From CAZUYC01 sp964624475 (GTDB lineage Bacteria; Myxococcota_A; UBA9160; SMWR01), in contig CAZUYC010000085.1 of assembly GCA_964624475.1 (NCBI GenBank), forward strand, positions 62,001 through 126,000: a DNA stretch of 64,000 nucleotides, in the 5' to 3' direction. Both the position numbers and the translations under genes were made by a program. Below the pieces are notes generated by a model. The model ran no database searches, was not told where the DNA came from, and was given only the letters and a program-made list of their open reading frames with translations. Shown here one piece after another: positions 52,012-59,942 of this stretch. Positions within the stretch are counted from its first letter, which is position 1. Every line of letters begins with the position of its first letter.

Positions 52012-53115
52012 CTAGGACTCTTTGCGCCAGAAGAGCGGGTTGAACTCTCGTGTAACACCGAACTGAACGAGATACTTCGCAAAGGCGCCCGGGCCGCGGC
52101 TGTTGAACTCCTGGTCCAGCACGTTCTTCTGGCGGTTGTACGCCACCCCCACCGGAACGAACAAACTGAAGGTGGTCTTCCAGCGGGTCAGCGACACACC
52201 GGGTTCGACGTAGACGGAGTAGCCGGGTCGCCGCCAACCATCGCTGCCGCCGATCAGGTCGTGGACGGGTATGCCATCGATCCGTGCACCCAGGCTCACG
52301 GCAAGGGCTTGACTTGGCCACACGACGTAGGACAACCCCGCGCGCGCCTGATACTGATCGGGCACCGAAGTGTTCCGGTACTCCCCATAGACCAGGCCCC
52401 CGGTCTTGGTGTGGCTCGTTTCCCGCGGATTCACCAGGTAGAAGCCAGTGAGATAGGCGTAGAGATCCTCCCGAAGCTGCCGGAAGGCCTGCGTCTCCGT
52501 GATCACGCCCCAACCCCCGTCCCCTAGCTGGATGGCGATATCGACCGGGTGCCGTTTCCCGTCACTGCGTCGGTAGAAGACGTCTCTCACGTTATTTTTG
52601 CCGGTGGGCGCCTTGACGCCGAGACTCAGCGAAATGTTCCCGCGGTGGGCACTCTCGGGGTCCCACAACCACCCGTTCGCCGTCAAGCGGAGGTCGCCCA
52701 GGCCGCTCGACTGCGTCTCGTGGCGATAGCCGCCATGTTCAACTTTGTTGGAGCTCTCCCCGAATATGAAGGGTGTAATCAAGCTGACGCTGAAGCGCCT
52801 CGTCAAGGCGTAGGTCAGATTGAAGTCGATCGAGTGGACCGTGATCCGCGCGCCGACCCTGCTCGCGTAAAGCTGTTCCCTTCGTTCGTCACCCCAATAG
52901 CCCGTGTCGGCGTAGAGGTAGCGATAGGAAAAGGTGGTCTGAACGTGGCCGGGATCCAGATACTCGATGCCCTCGCCGCTCAAACTGAGCGACATGTGCC
53001 TGGCGGGCACTCAGCCTTGAGCGAAGGACTCGGGTGCGGAAGCGAGCAGTCCAACAACGACTGCCAGACCTACGCCCCAACGCGTAACCTGTCTTCGTGC
53101 AATCTGTCTTCGCAA
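52012..53115 (-). pseudogene. Outer-membrane beta-barrel-like protein with in-frame TGA after the signal peptide
   Basis: TTG 53115, with GGGAGG 5 bases upstream, opens a 34-residue classic signal peptide (GVGLAVVVGLLASAPESFAQG). It is followed at 53013-53011 by TGA in the same frame. Reading on, 332 residues of a beta-barrel-type protein follow (HVQTTFSYRYLYADTG, DLRLTANGWLWDP, GARIDGIPVHDL, ending REFNPLFWRKES). Alternating aromatic strands suggest an outer-membrane protein; no specific family was recognised. Either a nonsense mutation, a sequencing error, or recoding of TGA. A restart at GTG 53010 would lack an export signal. It is cotranscribed with the thioredoxin-like gene. Confidence 0.6.
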
Positions 53116-53281
53116 CGAGGCCTCCCGGGGCAAGCCTCTGGAACCGCAAACGTTATCCTACTCGATTCCTACCTCGAGTTCCACGAATTTATCTCGCCGA
53201 ATAGACTCTGAGCGGAGCGCGGCCGCCCGCCTCCCCACCTCGCGCGGCCCCTGCGGGCCCACCACCCGAAGGCGGAGCGCG
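53116..53281. other. Intergenic region upstream of the barrel gene
   Basis: No gene seen. On the minus strand, TAGGAT lies 17 bp after TGGAAC (about 53156-53184) and could be a weak promoter for the barrel/thioredoxin operon. This short stretch is more AT-rich than the DNA to its right. Confidence 0.35.
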
Positions 53282-54730
53282 TCACGTTCGACTGTAGCGC
53301 CCCGGTGCGATCACGTTGCGGGGGTCGAGCACCGACTTGAGCTGCGCGACGAGGTCGAAATACCCCGGCTCGAGCGCGACCAGGCGCTCCATCTGGTCGA
53401 TGCTCACCCGGTACGGCGGGAAGCCCGCGGCCACGAACTCGTCCCAGAGCATCGCCTCGCACCGCTCCGCGCGCCCGACCTGCTCCGGATCGTCCGACCG
53501 GAAATGGATCGTGACGAGCGCCCGCCCGTCGCCGAAGACCGAGAGCTTCACGTTGAGATGCCACTGGCCGGCGACCGCGGTGACGATGCGCGCGGCCCGC
53601 CGCACGTGCTCGCCGCGGGGGGGCACGACCGGGATGCAGCATTTCATGCCGAAGGGCGTGAGGTCGACGTCGAGGTCTAGCGGATCTGATGGCAGGGGTG
53701 TCCCGGTGAGCTCGTAGATCAGCTTGATGCTGTCGCTGTCCGGCGAGCCGAGAAGGGGCTTCACCAGCGGATGGAGGAACGGCGGGAGGGCGAGGTACGG
53801 GTCCCCGCCACCCTCGACGCACGTGGCCTCGACCGCCAGGCAGAACTTCCCGAACGCGGCCTTCATCTCCTGCGCGAGTGCGTCGGCGACCACCGCGGTG
53901 CCACCGAGCAGCCCGCAGAAGTTCCAGGCGCGCGGCCCCGTGCCCTCGAGAGGCCCACCGCCGAGCGTCGGCCGGGCCTGCACGAAGCGGTTCTCGTACC
54001 CGATGTTCACGCTGCCGCGGTTGATCACCCGCTGCCGTCCGAAGTGGTCGAACGTGTCGACCAGCCGCTCGAGCGCCTCGTCAGCCGCCGCGCCCCACAG
54101 GAGATAACGGCGCTCGGGTTTGTGAATCAGGCGGAACGCCATCTGGGTGACGATCCCGAAGCTCGACTGCGCGAACAGCCCGACCAGGTCGGGGCCGGCC
54201 AGGTACCGCGAGCAGTGGCTCGGCCACGCGCTGCCGACGTAGCGCCAGCATCCGCCGGCCTCGAAGGGCATGCCGTTACCGAGGACGCCCCGGACGCCGA
54301 GGAGGTCGTCCACGCGCGCGTGCGCGCCGTCGCCCCGCTCGAGCACGTTCCCGACGATGCTCGTGTGGGCGAACGAGCCCGTGAAGTTGAGCGTGAGCGC
54401 CGGGTGGGCCTCTGCCAGGTGCGCCGCCAACTGCGCCTGGGTCACGCCGGGCTCGAGGATCGCGTAGCCGAAGGCGTCGCTCACCTCGATGATCCGGCGC
54501 ATGCGTGAGAGGTCGACCAGGACGCACCCGTCGACGACCGGGAGCTTCGAGCCGAGGCCCCAGTTCTTGCCGGTGCTGATGGGGTAGAGGGGCACCCGGT
54601 GCGTGTTCGCCAGGGCGACGATGGCGGCCACCTCGTGCTCACCGCCGGGTCGGACGGCAAGCGGAATCCGGCGCTTCAGCGCCGTGACGTTCCGTCCGTA
54701 CCGCCGCTCGATCGTCGGCCCGTCGGACAA
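53282..54730 (-). CDS. FAD-binding (PCMH-type) oxidoreductase, vanillyl-alcohol oxidase-like
   Basis: At least 482 residues. The FAD-binding PCMH fold covers about 20-205 (AVRPGGEHEVAAIVALANTHRVPLYPISTGKNWGLGSKLP, split by a GxG-type loop), followed by a substrate-binding cap and a C-terminal DPRNVIAPGRYS typical of 4-cresol dehydrogenase/vanillyl-alcohol oxidase-like flavoproteins. It likely oxidises phenolic or related alcohols. The listed TTG start is tentative: the frame stays open upstream and codes for a plausible N-terminal helix (DGPALAALFREALPAEAVLS). A CTG at 54790, overlapping the upstream gene's TGA and preceded by GGGGAG, may be the real start. Confidence 0.83.
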   Translation of the reverse strand: MSDGPTIERRYGRNVTALKRRIPLAVRPGGEHEVAAIVALANTHRVPLYPISTGKNWGLGSKLPVVDGCVLVDLSRMRRIIEVSDAFGYAILEPGVTQAQLAAHLAEAHPALTLNFTGSFAHTSIVGNVLERGDGAHARVDDLLGVRGVLGNGMPFEAGGCWRYVGSAWPSHCSRYLAGPDLVGLFAQSSFGIVTQMAFRLIHKPERRYLLWGAAADEALERLVDTFDHFGRQRVINRGSVNIGYENRFVQARPTLGGGPLEGTGPRAWNFCGLLGGTAVVADALAQEMKAAFGKFCLAVEATCVEGGGDPYLALPPFLHPLVKPLLGSPDSDSIKLIYELTGTPLPSDPLDLDVDLTPFGMKCCIPVVPPRGEHVRRAARIVTAVAGQWHLNVKLSVFGDGRALVTIHFRSDDPEQVGRAERCEAMLWDEFVAAGFPPYRVSIDQMERLVALEPGYFDLVAQLKSVLDPRNVIAPGRYSRT

Positions 54731-54786
54731 GACGGCCTCGGCCGGCAGCGCCTCCCGGAAGAGGGCGGCGAGCGCGGGGCCGTCCG

Positions 54787-56229
54787 TCAGGGGTCGCTCC
54801 CCTTGACCACCCGCAGCGTGTCGCGGGTGCGGGCGAGCGCGGTGCGTGTCACCTCCCTCTCCACGTCGACGAGATGGGCCAGATAGCGGGCGTAGGCATC
54901 GCGTGTGAGCCGCAGGAGGGTCATCGGGGTGGTCGCGATGACGTCGGCCGTCCGCTCGCCACCCGTCACGAGGGCGATCTCGCCGAAGCAGTCGCCGGGG
55001 CCGAGCGTCGCCACGCTCACCCGGTGCCCGGCGCGGTCGACGACCTGGACGTCGACCTGTCCGCTGTCGATCAGGTAGAGATCGTCGCCGCCCTCGCCCT
55101 GACGCACGATTGCCTCACCGGGCGCGGCCGTGGAGCGCTCGAGGAACGTGCCGAGAACGGCTGCCTCCGCGACGGAGAGGCCGTGAAAGAAGCTCGTGCG
55201 TCTCAACCAGTTCCCTACCTCGAGGGACTGGAGTCGCACGGTCATCGCGACGCCCTGCTGCGGGACCTGTGCCTCGGTCAGAGCCGGTAGTCCATCGGGC
55301 GGCTCGAGCCTGCTCCGTGTGCTCGAGCGCTCGGCCTTCAGCGCGAGCAGCGCCATGATCCCCTCTCTTCCGGGAAGCGCCAGGGCCTGCTCGATGGCCG
55401 CGAGTCGCGGCTTCGGGATGTCCGCCGACAGCAGGGCGAACGGATAGCGTGTCCGGGTCTGGTAGTTGAAGAAGGCGAACGACCCTTCGGGTGCATACGG
55501 CACTACGCCGTGGATCACGACGAGCGGAAGATGAAAGAAATCGAGGCTCTTCTTCGCCACGCCTTCCTCGATGTCTCCGATCGAGACGTCGAACTCCTGC
55601 ATCAGGGGGCCCGCCAGCAACGTCACCCAGGCGAGCAACAGCTCTACCGGTGCGCGCACAATCAGCTCGTCCTGGGGGTCGTGGTGCTGGTTCTTCGCGA
55701 GTCTGCCCGCTTCACGGACCCTCCTGACCGGCATATCCGGAAGGAGCCTCAAGCGATTGTATACGCCCCAGCCGAACACCTGCTCGACTGGAAACAGCGG
55801 GCGATCCCTGGCGCGAAGCGTCGTCTCCTCCGCTGTGTTTCCAAGCGACTTTATCGTGCTGTAGCAGAGGATTTCCCCCGAGGTGACCGCGCCTGCCACG
55901 ATGTGAATGTCCTCGCTGGACACGTTCGAGAGCGGCTCGTGCTCGAGCCGGTGCTCGAAGATGAGGCGCGGGTCGAGCTGGTTCGCCAGCAGGTACTGGG
56001 CGAGCCGGTACGTCATGATGCCGATGAGCTGGTCCCGGGTGAGGCTCGGGGTGCGGAACGCGATGACGGACACGCCGTGCCGGTTCGGCACCCGCCACAG
56101 GGCGTCCGGATGCTCGCCGGTGAACAGCTCGGGCAGGCGCAGGCGCGAAGCGCGGTCGATCAGCTCCCGGACAAAGGCTTCGACTTCCGCCTCCGCCGGC
56201 GTTCGATCATCCGAAGGGGGTGACGACAC
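54787..56229 (-). CDS. Crp-like cNMP-binding domain protein with unrecognised N-terminal domain
   Basis: A 480-residue protein. The C-terminal 120 residues (about 335-455) form a cyclic-nucleotide-binding domain (GEAIVRQGEGGDDLYLIDSG, then GDCFGEIALVTGGERTADV), with the phosphate-binding Glu and Arg present. There is no helix-turn-helix. The N-terminal 320 residues (RLPELFTGEHPDALWRV, SVIAFRTPSLTRDQLIG, and so on) match nothing I know. The gene overlaps or abuts the FAD oxidase and precedes a patatin gene, so the three may form a cAMP-responsive lipid or redox module. Confidence 0.65.
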   Translation of the reverse strand: MSSPPSDDRTPAEAEVEAFVRELIDRASRLRLPELFTGEHPDALWRVPNRHGVSVIAFRTPSLTRDQLIGIMTYRLAQYLLANQLDPRLIFEHRLEHEPLSNVSSEDIHIVAGAVTSGEILCYSTIKSLGNTAEETTLRARDRPLFPVEQVFGWGVYNRLRLLPDMPVRRVREAGRLAKNQHHDPQDELIVRAPVELLLAWVTLLAGPLMQEFDVSIGDIEEGVAKKSLDFFHLPLVVIHGVVPYAPEGSFAFFNYQTRTRYPFALLSADIPKPRLAAIEQALALPGREGIMALLALKAERSSTRSRLEPPDGLPALTEAQVPQQGVAMTVRLQSLEVGNWLRRTSFFHGLSVAEAAVLGTFLERSTAAPGEAIVRQGEGGDDLYLIDSGQVDVQVVDRAGHRVSVATLGPGDCFGEIALVTGGERTADVIATTPMTLLRLTRDAYARYLAHLVDVEREVTRTALARTRDTLRVVKGSDP

Positions 56230-56285
56230 GTTCGCCGGGGCCTCGCTCCGCGGGCGTGGAGGCTAGGCAATCGGCAAGACGCCTG

Positions 56286-57311
56286 TCAAAGGAACTCCGC
56301 CTCCGAGGCGAGCCACTGCCGGCCGCGCTCCTGGCCGAGGTCCCGGAGCCGCCGGAAGAAGGCGAGATCGGCGCGGAAGGCCCGCGCGTCCTCGAGCGCC
56401 GCGAGCGCCGGATGGGCGGACACGGGGTGCAAGCGAATCTCCCGATGCCCGGCGCGGGGGCCCTCGCGCAGGAGCTGCGTCACGAACTCGATCATGCGAA
56501 GCTCGCGTACGAGCCCGGCCGACGACGCGAGGGCGACGGTCCGCAAGATCACGTCGCCGGCCGTCTGTGGCACCCCAGCCTGCCGGGCCGCTTGCGTCTC
56601 CACGAGGATCACGTCGGCGGCCGTGCAGCCGTAGATCACCGGGTAGATGAGCGGGTTGCCGAGCAGGGCCCCGTCCCAGTAGTGCTCGCCGCCGATCGCG
56701 ACGGGGTGGAAGAGCGGCGGCACCGCCGACGAGGCGCAGAGGGCGTCGGTCGTGACCGCCGCGCCGGAGAACACGTGCGGCTGCGCGGTGCGGACGTTGG
56801 TGGCGCTGACGAACACGCGCACCGCGTCGGGGCGCGCCAGCGGGGCGTAGTCGATGGTCGTGTCGAGCGTGCTGCGGAGCGGCTCCATCGTGTCCGGGTC
56901 CATCAGGAAGTTGGTGGCGAGCCCGGCGGTGAGCTCGTAGAAGGCGCGGGCGGAAGACAGGCGTCCGAGGTTCCGCCACAGCCACCAGGCCGGCTCGAAC
57001 ACCGACGGGCGGCGGCGCTCGGCCGCCCCGGCGAGCGCCTCCCAGAACGCGCCGAGCAGCTCCCGGGTTTGCTCGCGGCCGCCCGCGGACAGGCCCACCC
57101 CCAGGATGGCGGCGTTGATCGCGCCCGCGCTCGCGCCCGTGGCGCCCTCGATCTCGAGCCGGCCGTCGGTGAGGAAGGCGTCGAGGACGCCCGAGGTATA
57201 GGCGCCGAGCGAGCCGCCGCCCTGGAGCGCCAGGGTCACCGTCCTCGACTCGAGGCGAGTCCGCTCCACGCGCCCGTCAGCGCCCTCGACGCCGTGCGTC
57301 TCTCGTGTCAC
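56286..57311 (-). CDS. Patatin-like phospholipase
   Basis: A 341-residue patatin. The oxyanion-hole GGGSLGAY lies near 37-44, the nucleophile elbow GASAG with Ser near 65, and the catalytic Asp in HYWDGALLGNP near 215. It has no cNMP domain, unlike the gene at 41262, but sits next to a separate cNMP-binding protein gene. It should hydrolyse phospholipid acyl chains. The GTG at 57311 was chosen as it starts a compact N-terminus; the longer frame from 57497 is Arg-rich and overlaps the ABC transporter gene. Confidence 0.82.
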   Translation of the reverse strand: MTRETHGVEGADGRVERTRLESRTVTLALQGGGSLGAYTSGVLDAFLTDGRLEIEGATGASAGAINAAILGVGLSAGGREQTRELLGAFWEALAGAAERRRPSVFEPAWWLWRNLGRLSSARAFYELTAGLATNFLMDPDTMEPLRSTLDTTIDYAPLARPDAVRVFVSATNVRTAQPHVFSGAAVTTDALCASSAVPPLFHPVAIGGEHYWDGALLGNPLIYPVIYGCTAADVILVETQAARQAGVPQTAGDVILRTVALASSAGLVRELRMIEFVTQLLREGPRAGHREIRLHPVSAHPALAALEDARAFRADLAFFRRLRDLGQERGRQWLASEAEFL

Positions 57312-57427
57312 CGAAGATCCGTGCGTGAGACAGCGCCCCGAGCGTAACGCATCGTCCCTCGCCCGGCGTGGACCGATGCTGCTCGCCTGCGGACCGCGCC
57401 GCTGCTTCGGGCCACCGGCTGCGGACC

Positions 57428-58786
57428 TCACGGCCCCCGGGAAGCGCCGTCGAAACCCAGGGACCGCTCCCCGGGCGCGCTCCGGGCCATCCGCCACCAG
57501 GACTCGAGGATCACGCCGACCGCGGCCATGAACTCCTGGAAGCGCTGCTCGTCGTCGGCGTCGAAGGCGGCGCCGGTATTCTTGTTGAGCATCTGCGCCA
57601 CGCCGAAGACGCGGCCCTGCTGGTCCAGGAGCGGCACGCAGAGGATGCTCCGCGTGGTGTAGCCCGAGGCGCGGTCCACCGAGGCGTCGAAACGGAGGTC
57701 GGCGTGCGCGTCGGGGACGTTGAGAGTCCGGCCGCTCGCGGCCACGGCGCCGGCGATGCCGGAGCCGCGCGGGATCCGGATCACGCCGGCGGCTCCGGCG
57801 GCGACCTTCGACCAGAGCTCGCCGCGCTCCTCGTCGAGCAGGAAGAGCGTCGCGCGGTCGGCCCCGAGAAGGCCGGCGATCTTCAGCGTGAAGGCCTCGA
57901 GCACCTGCTCGAGCATGCTCTGGAAGGCGTCGTGGCTCGCCACCTCCGAGACGCGCACGAGTTCGCGCGCCTCGCCCGTCACCTGCTCGAGGAGCTCCCG
58001 GAACTCGTCCGGCTCCATGTCGGCCACACGCTTCGTCAGCGCCCCCTTGCGGTTCGCCTCGGCGAGGAGCCCCATCATCTTGCGCGTGTTCGCGATCACG
58101 GCCTCTCCGAAGGAGGCGATGCGCCCGTCCTCCAGGTGGAGGATCCGATCGGCGACGTCGAGGATCCGGCTGTCGTGGGTCACCAGCACGACGGTGACTC
58201 CCTGCCGCTTCGCCAGCCGCTGCATCAGCGACACCACCTCGCGGCCCGACTTCTTGTCGAGCGAGGCGGTCGGCTCGTCGGCGAGGATCATGCGCGGCTC
58301 GGCGACGAGCGCCCGCGCGATCGCCACGCGCTGCTTCTGTCCGCCCGAGAGCTGGCCCGGGGGCTCGTCGACCTTGGAGCCCAGGCCCACGGCCTCGAGC
58401 ATCGCGTGGGCGCGCTCGCGCTGCTCGCGGCCCGGTCGCCGGCTCTGGAGTGCCAACGCCATCTGCACGTTCTGGCTGGCGCTCAGCGCCTCGAGCAGGT
58501 TGTGGTGCTGGAAGATGTAGCCGATCCTGCGGCGCACCCGGACGAGCGTCTCGCGCCCCGCTCCGACGAGCTCGTCGCCGAGCACGCGCAGGCTTCCCGC
58601 CTGCCCCGAGCGGAGCGCTCCGATCAGCGTGAGGAGCGTCGTCTTGCCCGAGCCGGAGGGACCGGTCAGGATCACGATCTCGCCCGGGTGGATCTCCGCG
58701 CTGACGGCGTGGAGGATCTCGCTGCGGAGCGCCCCCTGCCCGTAGGCGTGGCTCACGCCGTCGACGCGGACGACGGGCTCGGCCAC
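57428..58786 (-). CDS. DevA-type ABC transporter ATPase fused to a GAF domain
   Basis: A 452-residue protein. The ABC ATPase domain (about 1-225) has Walker A GPSGSGKT, the signature LSGGQKQR, Walker B ILADEPTASLDKKSG and the switch His in VTHDSR. It resembles MacB/LolD/DevA ATPases. After a linker, a GAF domain occupies about 265-430 (GADRATLFLLDEERGELWSKVA, TRSILCVPLLDQQGRVFGV). This C-terminal GAF is unusual for the family and implies ligand- or redox-controlled transport. The permease gene lies immediately upstream in the operon (1 bp apart). Confidence 0.87.
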   Translation of the reverse strand: MAEPVVRVDGVSHAYGQGALRSEILHAVSAEIHPGEIVILTGPSGSGKTTLLTLIGALRSGQAGSLRVLGDELVGAGRETLVRVRRRIGYIFQHHNLLEALSASQNVQMALALQSRRPGREQRERAHAMLEAVGLGSKVDEPPGQLSGGQKQRVAIARALVAEPRMILADEPTASLDKKSGREVVSLMQRLAKRQGVTVVLVTHDSRILDVADRILHLEDGRIASFGEAVIANTRKMMGLLAEANRKGALTKRVADMEPDEFRELLEQVTGEARELVRVSEVASHDAFQSMLEQVLEAFTLKIAGLLGADRATLFLLDEERGELWSKVAAGAAGVIRIPRGSGIAGAVAASGRTLNVPDAHADLRFDASVDRASGYTTRSILCVPLLDQQGRVFGVAQMLNKNTGAAFDADDEQRFQEFMAAVGVILESWWRMARSAPGERSLGFDGASRGP

Positions 58787-58787
58787 G

Positions 58788-59942
58788 CTAGAAGACCTCC
58801 GCCGGGTCGACGGAGCGCACCTTGCGCAGCGCCGCCGAGCCCGCGATGCAGCACATCGCGATCGTGAGCAAGAGCACGAGGAGCGTGCGTCCGAGCTCCA
58901 TCTGCATCGGGAGCTTCGTGGCGTCGCCGGCCACGCGGTAGAGGACGGCCGCCGCCACGGCGCCCGGCGCGAAGCCCAGCACCGCCAGCAGCAGCGCCTC
59001 CTGGAGCACGATCCCGAAGAGGTAGCGGTCGCGGTAGCCCATGGCCTTGAGCGTCGCGTACTCGCGCAGGTGGTCGCTCACGTCGGTGAAGAGGATCTGG
59101 TAGACGATGATCGAGCCCACCAGCAGGCCCACTGCGGAGCCGAAGGCGAAGACGTACCCGATCGGGGTCGCGCTGTTCCAGTAGGCGATCTCCTTGGCGA
59201 TGAATCCCTCGCGCGTGAGGACCTCCACGTCCTGCGGGATGGCCGCGACGATCGCCTGGCGCACGGCCTCGACGTCGGCGCCCGGGTCGAGCCGGATCAG
59301 CCCCAGGTCGATGTGCCCGGCCTCGCGCCCGGGGAAGATGCGGCGGAAGTTCAGGTCGCTCGTGACCAGGCTCCCGTCCATCCCGAAGGAGGTGCCGAGC
59401 TCGTAGAGCCCCACGACCGAGAGGTTGCGGTTGCCCACCTCGGTCGTGACGCTCCCCTGCGCGCGCACCAGATCGGGGATCGGCCCGAACTCGGGGCGCG
59501 AGTGCGCGTCGAAGAGCGCGACGTCCGGGAGCCTCAGGCGATCCTGGCCCGCCACGACGCCCTCGAGCTCGAGCACGCGGTCGGTCGGGTCGAAGCCCAC
59601 CACGAAGATCGCGGCCGTCTGGTCGCGCCGCTCTGGATCGCGCCAGATCGCGAGGTTCAGGTAGACGGGGCTCACCGCCTCGACGCCCGGGAAGCCGAGC
59701 ACCTGGTAGAGGCGACGGCGCGAGAAGCTCTGGGGCCGGATCAGGTAGTCGGTCTTCGGGTTGACCATCGCGAGGTCGTAGCGAAAGGCCGAGTGCAGGC
59801 GGACGGCGCTGTCGAAGAGCGCATCCTGGAAGCCGAGCTGCATGAAGATCAGGATCACCGCCACCATCACGCCGGCGATGGCGACGAGCGTGCGCATGCG
59901 CTCGCGCGCGAGCTGGAGCCAGGCGACGGGGATGGCGAGCAT
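58788..59942 (-). CDS. DevC-like FtsX-family ABC permease
   Basis: A 384-residue protein with an N-terminal membrane helix (about 18-40, TLVAIAGVMVAVILIFMQLGF), a periplasmic MacB-type domain (about 45-255), and three C-terminal helices (about 268-290, 315-340, 350-370). The segment DHLREYATLKAMGYRDRYLF is the typical coupling region. It forms the exporter's membrane part together with the ATPase and the fusion protein. The ATG overlaps the upstream gene's TGA by one base (TGATG). Confidence 0.87.
   Translation of the reverse strand: MLAIPVAWLQLARERMRTLVAIAGVMVAVILIFMQLGFQDALFDSAVRLHSAFRYDLAMVNPKTDYLIRPQSFSRRRLYQVLGFPGVEAVSPVYLNLAIWRDPERRDQTAAIFVVGFDPTDRVLELEGVVAGQDRLRLPDVALFDAHSRPEFGPIPDLVRAQGSVTTEVGNRNLSVVGLYELGTSFGMDGSLVTSDLNFRRIFPGREAGHIDLGLIRLDPGADVEAVRQAIVAAIPQDVEVLTREGFIAKEIAYWNSATPIGYVFAFGSAVGLLVGSIIVYQILFTDVSDHLREYATLKAMGYRDRYLFGIVLQEALLLAVLGFAPGAVAAAVLYRVAGDATKLPMQMELGRTLLVLLLTIAMCCIAGSAALRKVRSVDPAEVF

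Noticed and set aside
53008..53030. Selenocysteine insertion at the TGA of the barrel gene
   Set aside because: The adjacent stem is only 5 bp and starts directly at the TGA, unlike known bacterial SECIS elements; kept only as a remote option.
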